DNA of 64,000 nucleotides from Phaeobacter gallaeciensis DSM 26640 (GTDB taxonomy: Bacteria; Pseudomonadota; Alphaproteobacteria; Rhodobacterales; Rhodobacteraceae), in assembly GCF_000511385.1 (NCBI RefSeq), contig NC_023137.1:1123001-1187000 (forward strand). Reading direction: 5' to 3'. Positions 60,333-64,000 of the stretch are shown in pieces (positions within the stretch are counted from its first letter, which is position 1; the number at the start of each line of letters is the position of its first letter). The translations under genes and the position numbers were made by a program. Under the pieces are notes generated by a model. It did no database searches. It saw nothing but the letters and a program-made list of their open reading frames with translations, and was not told where the DNA came from.

Positions 60333-60881
60333 ATGAAACTTGCCGATACCCGCACCATAGCTGCCCCGCGCGCCGAGGTTTGGCAGGGGCTGCTGGATGC
60401 TGAAACCCTGAAGAACGCGGTGCCCGGCTGTCAGGAAATGGACGGCTCCGCCGAGGATGGCTTCACTGCGGTTGTTGTGCAAAAAGTTGGCCCGGTCAAG
60501 GCGACGTTTCGCGGGACCGTGACGCTCTCTGATCTCGACGCGCCAAACAGCCTGACCCTGCGTGGCGAAGGCAAGGGCGGGGCGGCCGGATTTGCCAAAG
60601 GGGATGCCCATGTGACTTTGAGCGATGGCGAAAATGGGCAAACTCTGCTGAGCTATGAGGTAGAGGCCAAGGTTGGTGGCAAGCTGGCGCAGCTGGGCAG
60701 CCGGATCATTGATGGCTTTGCTAAGAAAATGGCTGATCAGTTCTTTGAGCGGTTTCAAGCGGCAGTTGAAGCCGACGAGGTGGCTGGGGTCGAGGTTGAA
60801 GCAAATGACGCGGGCGCGGAAACGCCTGCCGATGACGCCGCGCCGCGTAAGGGGTGGATTGGACGCATGCTGGGCAGCTGA
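60333..60881 (+). CDS. CoxG-like SRPBCC protein
   Basis: A 182-aa carbon-monoxide-dehydrogenase-subunit-G family protein: MKLADTRTIAAPRAEVWQGL, LLDAETLKNAVPGCQEM, FRGTVTLSDLDAP, then AGFAKGDAHVTLSDG. The family has a hydrophobic ligand pocket and helps membrane recruitment or assembly of molybdenum hydroxylases. No cox genes are next to it. A possible membrane-anchoring C-terminus (RKGWIGRMLGS) follows an acidic, Ala-rich linker. Divergent from the LuxR-type regulator operon with about 370 bases between starts. Confidence 0.85.
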   Translation: MKLADTRTIAAPRAEVWQGLLDAETLKNAVPGCQEMDGSAEDGFTAVVVQKVGPVKATFRGTVTLSDLDAPNSLTLRGEGKGGAAGFAKGDAHVTLSDGENGQTLLSYEVEAKVGGKLAQLGSRIIDGFAKKMADQFFERFQAAVEADEVAGVEVEANDAGAETPADDAAPRKGWIGRMLGS

Positions 60882-61002
60882 TCCAGTCGCAGATCAGATC
60901 TGCGGCGAACGGCCATTCTAGACAAAACTCCGAAATGTGAGATTTTCACGTCAGACCCGCTTGACGCTCAGAAAGCACCGATTTATAGACGAAATTCCCT
61001 GA

Positions 61003-61076
61003 GCGGGTATGGTGAAATGGTATCATAAGAGCCTTCCAAGCTTAAGGTGCGGGTTCGATTCCCGCTACCCGCTCCA
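61003..61076 (+). tRNA. tRNA-Gly (TCC)
   Basis: A 74-base cloverleaf with encoded CCA. Acceptor GCGGGTA/TACCCGC, anticodon loop CTTCCAA with TCC, T-arm GGTTCGATTCC. It lies between the CoxG-like gene and the ABC exporter. Confidence 0.95.
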
Positions 61077-61275
61077 GGTCTCCTCGCATCAACCGGTATA
61101 TCGTTAAGTCAGCGCTGTATTTTGCGATATGACGCAGTGGCTTGAGGTTCGACATGCGGCGCTATGGCCGAGGATGATGGCTTCTGTGCGCTTGACCTCA
61201 GAGGTTTGCGCAGTCATGAACCTTGGCGATGCGCAGGCCAGAGATCCTGCCACACGGAACGTCGAAGGAGCTGAC

Positions 61276-63075
61276 ATGGCGGGAAATCAAGCGGTCCCGA
61301 CTGCGGATGTAGAGCGCGAGAAATCACGCAAAGTTGGTGTTCTCTCCGCACTGTGGCCATTCATGCGCCCCTATCGTGTGCTGATGGCCATGGCGACGCT
61401 GGCGCTGGTGTTGACAGCGGGCCTGTCGCTGACGCTGCCGCTGGCGGTGCGTCGGGTTGTCGACAATTTCCGGATCTCCGAAGCCGCGCTTCTCAATCAG
61501 TATTTTGCCGCCGCCCTTGTGATCGCTGCGCTGTTGGCGGCAGGCACCGGGTTGCGTTACGCGCTGGTTACACGGCTGGGCGAGCGGGTGGTTGCCGATA
61601 TCCGCAAGGCGGTGTTCGTCCGCGTCATTGGCATGAGCCCGGCGTTCTTCGAACAGATCATGACGGGCGAGGTGCTGAGCCGGATCACGACGGATACCAC
61701 ATTGATCCAGTCTGTTCTTGGCTCCTCGGTGTCGATTGCCCTGCGCAATATGCTGATCTTTGCAGGCGGTCTGGTGCTGATGCTTTTGACCTCTGCCAAG
61801 CTGACCAGCCTCGTGCTGCTGATTGTTCCGGCGGTGATTGTGCCGATTTTGGTGTTGGGGCGGCGCCTGCGCAAGATCAGCCGAGAGAACCAGGATTGGA
61901 TCGCGGCTTCATCCGGCAACGCAGGGGAGGCGCTGGGCGCAGTCCAGACGGTTCAGGCCTACACCCATGAAGTGGCAAGCCGGAGCGAATTCAGCCGCCT
62001 GACCGAAACCGCTTTTGATGTGTCGATGCGGCGGATCCAGACGCGTGCCTTTCTGACCGTTATCGTGATCTTCCTTGTGTTCTCCGGAGTGGTTGGCGTG
62101 TTGTGGATGGGCGCCAATGACGTGCGCGCAGGCGTGATGACCGAAGGCACGCTGGTCCAGTTTGTGATTTATGCGGTGCTGGTTGCAGGCTCGGTTGCGG
62201 CTCTGTCGGAAATCTGGAGCGAATTGCAGCGGGCAGCCGGCGCAACCGAGCGTTTGGTAGAGCTATTAACCGCTGTGGATCAGGTCCAGGACCCCAAGTC
62301 GCCCCAAGCGCTTGCAGCACCAGTGCGCGGGGAAATCCGGTTTGACAACGTATCCTTCCGCTATCCGGCGCGTCCACAGATCCCGGCGTTGGTGGATGTT
62401 TCCCTGACTGTGCAGCCGGGGGAAACTGTTGCCTTCGTCGGGCCGTCTGGTGCGGGTAAGACAACGATCATTCAGATGATCCAGCGGTTTTATGATCCGA
62501 CGTCTGGTGCGGTTTGCCTGGATGGTATGCCGTTGCGGGATCTGCAACGGGATGATTTCCGCAAACACATCGCCTTGGTGCCGCAGGATCCGGTCATTTT
62601 TGCGGCGTCCGCGCGTGACAACATTCGCTTTGGCCGCCCCGGGGCCAGCGACGCTGAGGTTGAGGCCGCTGCTCGAGCTGCGGCGGCGCATGAGTTTATC
62701 ACCGCACTGCCCGAAGGCTACGACAGTCAGGTCGGCGAACGTGGTGTGATGCTCTCGGGTGGCCAGAAACAGCGTATCGCCATCGCTCGCGCTATCCTGC
62801 GGGATGCGCCGGTGCTGCTGCTGGACGAGGCGACATCCGCGCTTGACGCTGAAAGCGAACGTCTGGTCCAGGCCGCCGTGGATGAGTTGAGCCAGGGGCG
62901 GACCACTCTCATCGTGGCGCATCGTCTGGCGACGGTGAAAAAGGCGGATCGTATCGTGGTCATGGAAGAGGGGCGCATCATTGCAACTGGCACCCATGAT
63001 CAGCTGGTCGCAGAGGATGGTCTCTACGCCCGTCTGGCGCGGTTGCAGTTCACCGATGGAATGGCGGCAGAATAG
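61276..63075 (+). CDS. ABC exporter half-transporter (MsbA-like)
   Basis: A 599-aa permease-ATPase fusion from the ATG with GAAGGAG upstream (MAGNQAVPTADVERE); the frame is open a further 49 codons without a ribosome site. Six membrane helices fill about residues 25-315, with FFEQIMTGEVLSRITTDTTL, the first intracellular loop. The ATPase has GPSGAGKTTIIQMIQRF, LSGGQKQRIAIARAILR, LLLDEATSALDAESE and IVAHRLATVKKADR. It probably works as a homodimer exporting a lipid or drug-like compound. Substrate unknown. Confidence 0.88.
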   Translation: MAGNQAVPTADVEREKSRKVGVLSALWPFMRPYRVLMAMATLALVLTAGLSLTLPLAVRRVVDNFRISEAALLNQYFAAALVIAALLAAGTGLRYALVTRLGERVVADIRKAVFVRVIGMSPAFFEQIMTGEVLSRITTDTTLIQSVLGSSVSIALRNMLIFAGGLVLMLLTSAKLTSLVLLIVPAVIVPILVLGRRLRKISRENQDWIAASSGNAGEALGAVQTVQAYTHEVASRSEFSRLTETAFDVSMRRIQTRAFLTVIVIFLVFSGVVGVLWMGANDVRAGVMTEGTLVQFVIYAVLVAGSVAALSEIWSELQRAAGATERLVELLTAVDQVQDPKSPQALAAPVRGEIRFDNVSFRYPARPQIPALVDVSLTVQPGETVAFVGPSGAGKTTIIQMIQRFYDPTSGAVCLDGMPLRDLQRDDFRKHIALVPQDPVIFAASARDNIRFGRPGASDAEVEAAARAAAAHEFITALPEGYDSQVGERGVMLSGGQKQRIAIARAILRDAPVLLLDEATSALDAESERLVQAAVDELSQGRTTLIVAHRLATVKKADRIVVMEEGRIIATGTHDQLVAEDGLYARLARLQFTDGMAAE

Positions 63076-63256
63076 GCAATACAGGCCTCAACCGCCCAAA
63101 AAATCAGTTTCAAGGTTGAAAACTGTCAAATGTCGCTGCGTCAAAGTGCAGGCTTCCTTGACGTGACCCTGTCGGCGCGCTTGCACGACGGGTCGTTTCA
63201 AATCATTTTGTGTTAACTGAAATTCCCCGGCACAAGGGGACTAGGGGAGGAAACCA

Positions 63257-64000
63257 ATGGGATTTGCCACGGCCGCGGACTGCTTGGCACTAGTGAATGA
63301 GATGCCCTTCGGGCAACGGAACATGCCGACGACGCTTTACGGGCTGTTGTCCCGTACGGCCGGGAAGTATCCCGACAACAAAGCCGTCAGCTATCAGATC
63401 TTTTCCGGCCCAACAGACAAGGCTGAGACCCTCACGTGGCGACAGTTGAAGGACAAGGTCACCCAAGCGGCGAATATGTTCCGCTCGATGGGCATCGGCG
63501 AAAAAGATGTGGTGGCCTATATCCTGCCCAACTGCAACGAAACGGTTGTGACACTGCTGGGCGGCGCTGTTGCGGGCATTGCCAACCCTATCAATCCGCT
63601 GCTTGAGCCGGAGCAGATCGCCTCCATTTTGCGCGAGACCGGGGCGAAAGTTGTGGTCACGCTGAAACCCTTCCCCAAAACCGACGTTGCTCAGAAAGTT
63701 GCCGAGGCAGTGCGCCACGCGCCTAAGGTCAACACGGTTCTGGAAATTGACCTCAACCGCTATCTGACACCGCCGAAGTCCTGGATCGTGCCCATGATCC
63801 GCCCCAAGCTTGAGGGCAAGGACAAGCTGGCGCATGCAGACTACAAGAACTTCAACAAAGAGCTGCGCAAGCATCCCACCGAGCTGACCTTTGCGGATTC
63901 CGACAGCGACCGCGTGGCCTGCTACTTCCACACTGGCGGCACCACCGGCATGCCCAAGGTGGCACAGCACACCTATTCCGGCATGAACTACAACGGCTGG
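63257..64000 (+). CDS. Acyl-CoA synthetase (AMP-forming), N-terminal part
   Basis: First 248 codons of an ANL-superfamily acyl-CoA synthetase, cut by the window end. It starts MGFATAADCLALVNEMPFG after GGGGAGGAAACCA. Recognisable parts: YILPNCNETVVTLLG, ANPINPLLEPEQIASILRE, and the AMP-binding P-loop CYFHTGGTTGMPKVAQHTY. Such enzymes activate fatty or other carboxylic acids for beta-oxidation. Downstream context is unknown. Confidence 0.9.
   Translation, partial: MGFATAADCLALVNEMPFGQRNMPTTLYGLLSRTAGKYPDNKAVSYQIFSGPTDKAETLTWRQLKDKVTQAANMFRSMGIGEKDVVAYILPNCNETVVTLLGGAVAGIANPINPLLEPEQIASILRETGAKVVVTLKPFPKTDVAQKVAEAVRHAPKVNTVLEIDLNRYLTPPKSWIVPMIRPKLEGKDKLAHADYKNFNKELRKHPTELTFADSDSDRVACYFHTGGTTGMPKVAQHTYSGMNYNGW

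Noticed and set aside
1..64000. CRISPR array
   Set aside because: No regularly spaced repeats of 25-40 bases were seen; the repeats found are two- or three-copy and irregular.

Overview
The window looks like a chromosome (or a very large replicon) of a marine Rhodobacteraceae member of the Roseobacter group, probably Leisingera/Phaeobacter/Ruegeria-like. The basis is gene content and style, not a database match: high-GC alphaproteobacterial codon use, a vir-type conjugation locus, OhrR/catalase-like pairs, a Tat-exported peptide-binding protein, an OxyR-KatA pair and a FIST/hybrid-kinase/LuxR locus. The left ~54 kb reads as mosaic accessory DNA that stops at a tRNA-Cys gene carrying a tyrosine integrase on its 3' side. 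The right ~9.5 kb looks like ordinary core chromosome.

Layout. 1-3.2 kb: distal end of a VirB type IV secretion operon (virB4 cut by the window edge, virB3, virB2, virB1) plus two small unknown genes. 3.6-5.4 kb: an Lrp/AsnC regulator divergent from diaminopropionate ammonia-lyase. 6.2-9.4 kb: two tandem modules, each an OhrR/MarR regulator divergent from a catalase-related heme peroxidase. 9.5-20.1 kb: what I read as one nitric-oxide module. It holds truncated hemoglobin, a DUF2189 membrane protein, a DUF1971 protein, ccoNOQP with a 54-aa membrane peptide, then a convergent NsrR, then a norSY-senC-orf1-type CuA nitric oxide reductase operon that continues into a formate/nitrite transporter, a small membrane protein and a cytochrome c. 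20.4-27.7 kb: a patch with IS fragments, a decayed MarR gene, an AT-richer island (MocR regulator, class II aldolase, DapA-family lyase, Cys-rich 85-aa protein, second FNT transporter), a cobA gene cut by an IS3-type element, and the element itself.

28.1-36.9 kb: an unusual phosphorelay beside a polar amino-acid ABC transporter. A separate periplasmic binding protein and a membrane hybrid kinase with receiver and HPt domains converge on a short protein that joins a LysR-type DNA-binding domain to a response-regulator receiver. 36.9-44.0 kb: a class-I glutamine amidotransferase and a complete peptide ABC transporter with fused ATPases. 44.6-50.0 kb: oxyR divergent from katA, a CPGC redoxin, a secreted protein, a MarR regulator with a C-terminal four-cysteine module behind three direct repeats, and a MOSC protein. 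50.3-54.5 kb: a second truncated IS3 copy, an XRE mini-operon, a secreted protein, divergent Arc-type repressors with two palindromes, an integrase and tRNA-Cys.

54.8-64 kb: CbiX chelatase, a translationally coupled FIST protein and hybrid kinase with a LuxR-type regulator, a CoxG-like protein, tRNA-Gly, an exporter-type ABC protein and the first 744 bases of an acyl-CoA synthetase. The most promising points for a second look are the shared ARATACNTATTW motif linking both nitric-oxide operons, the LysR-receiver phosphorelay, and the MarR with a possible metal or Fe-S site.
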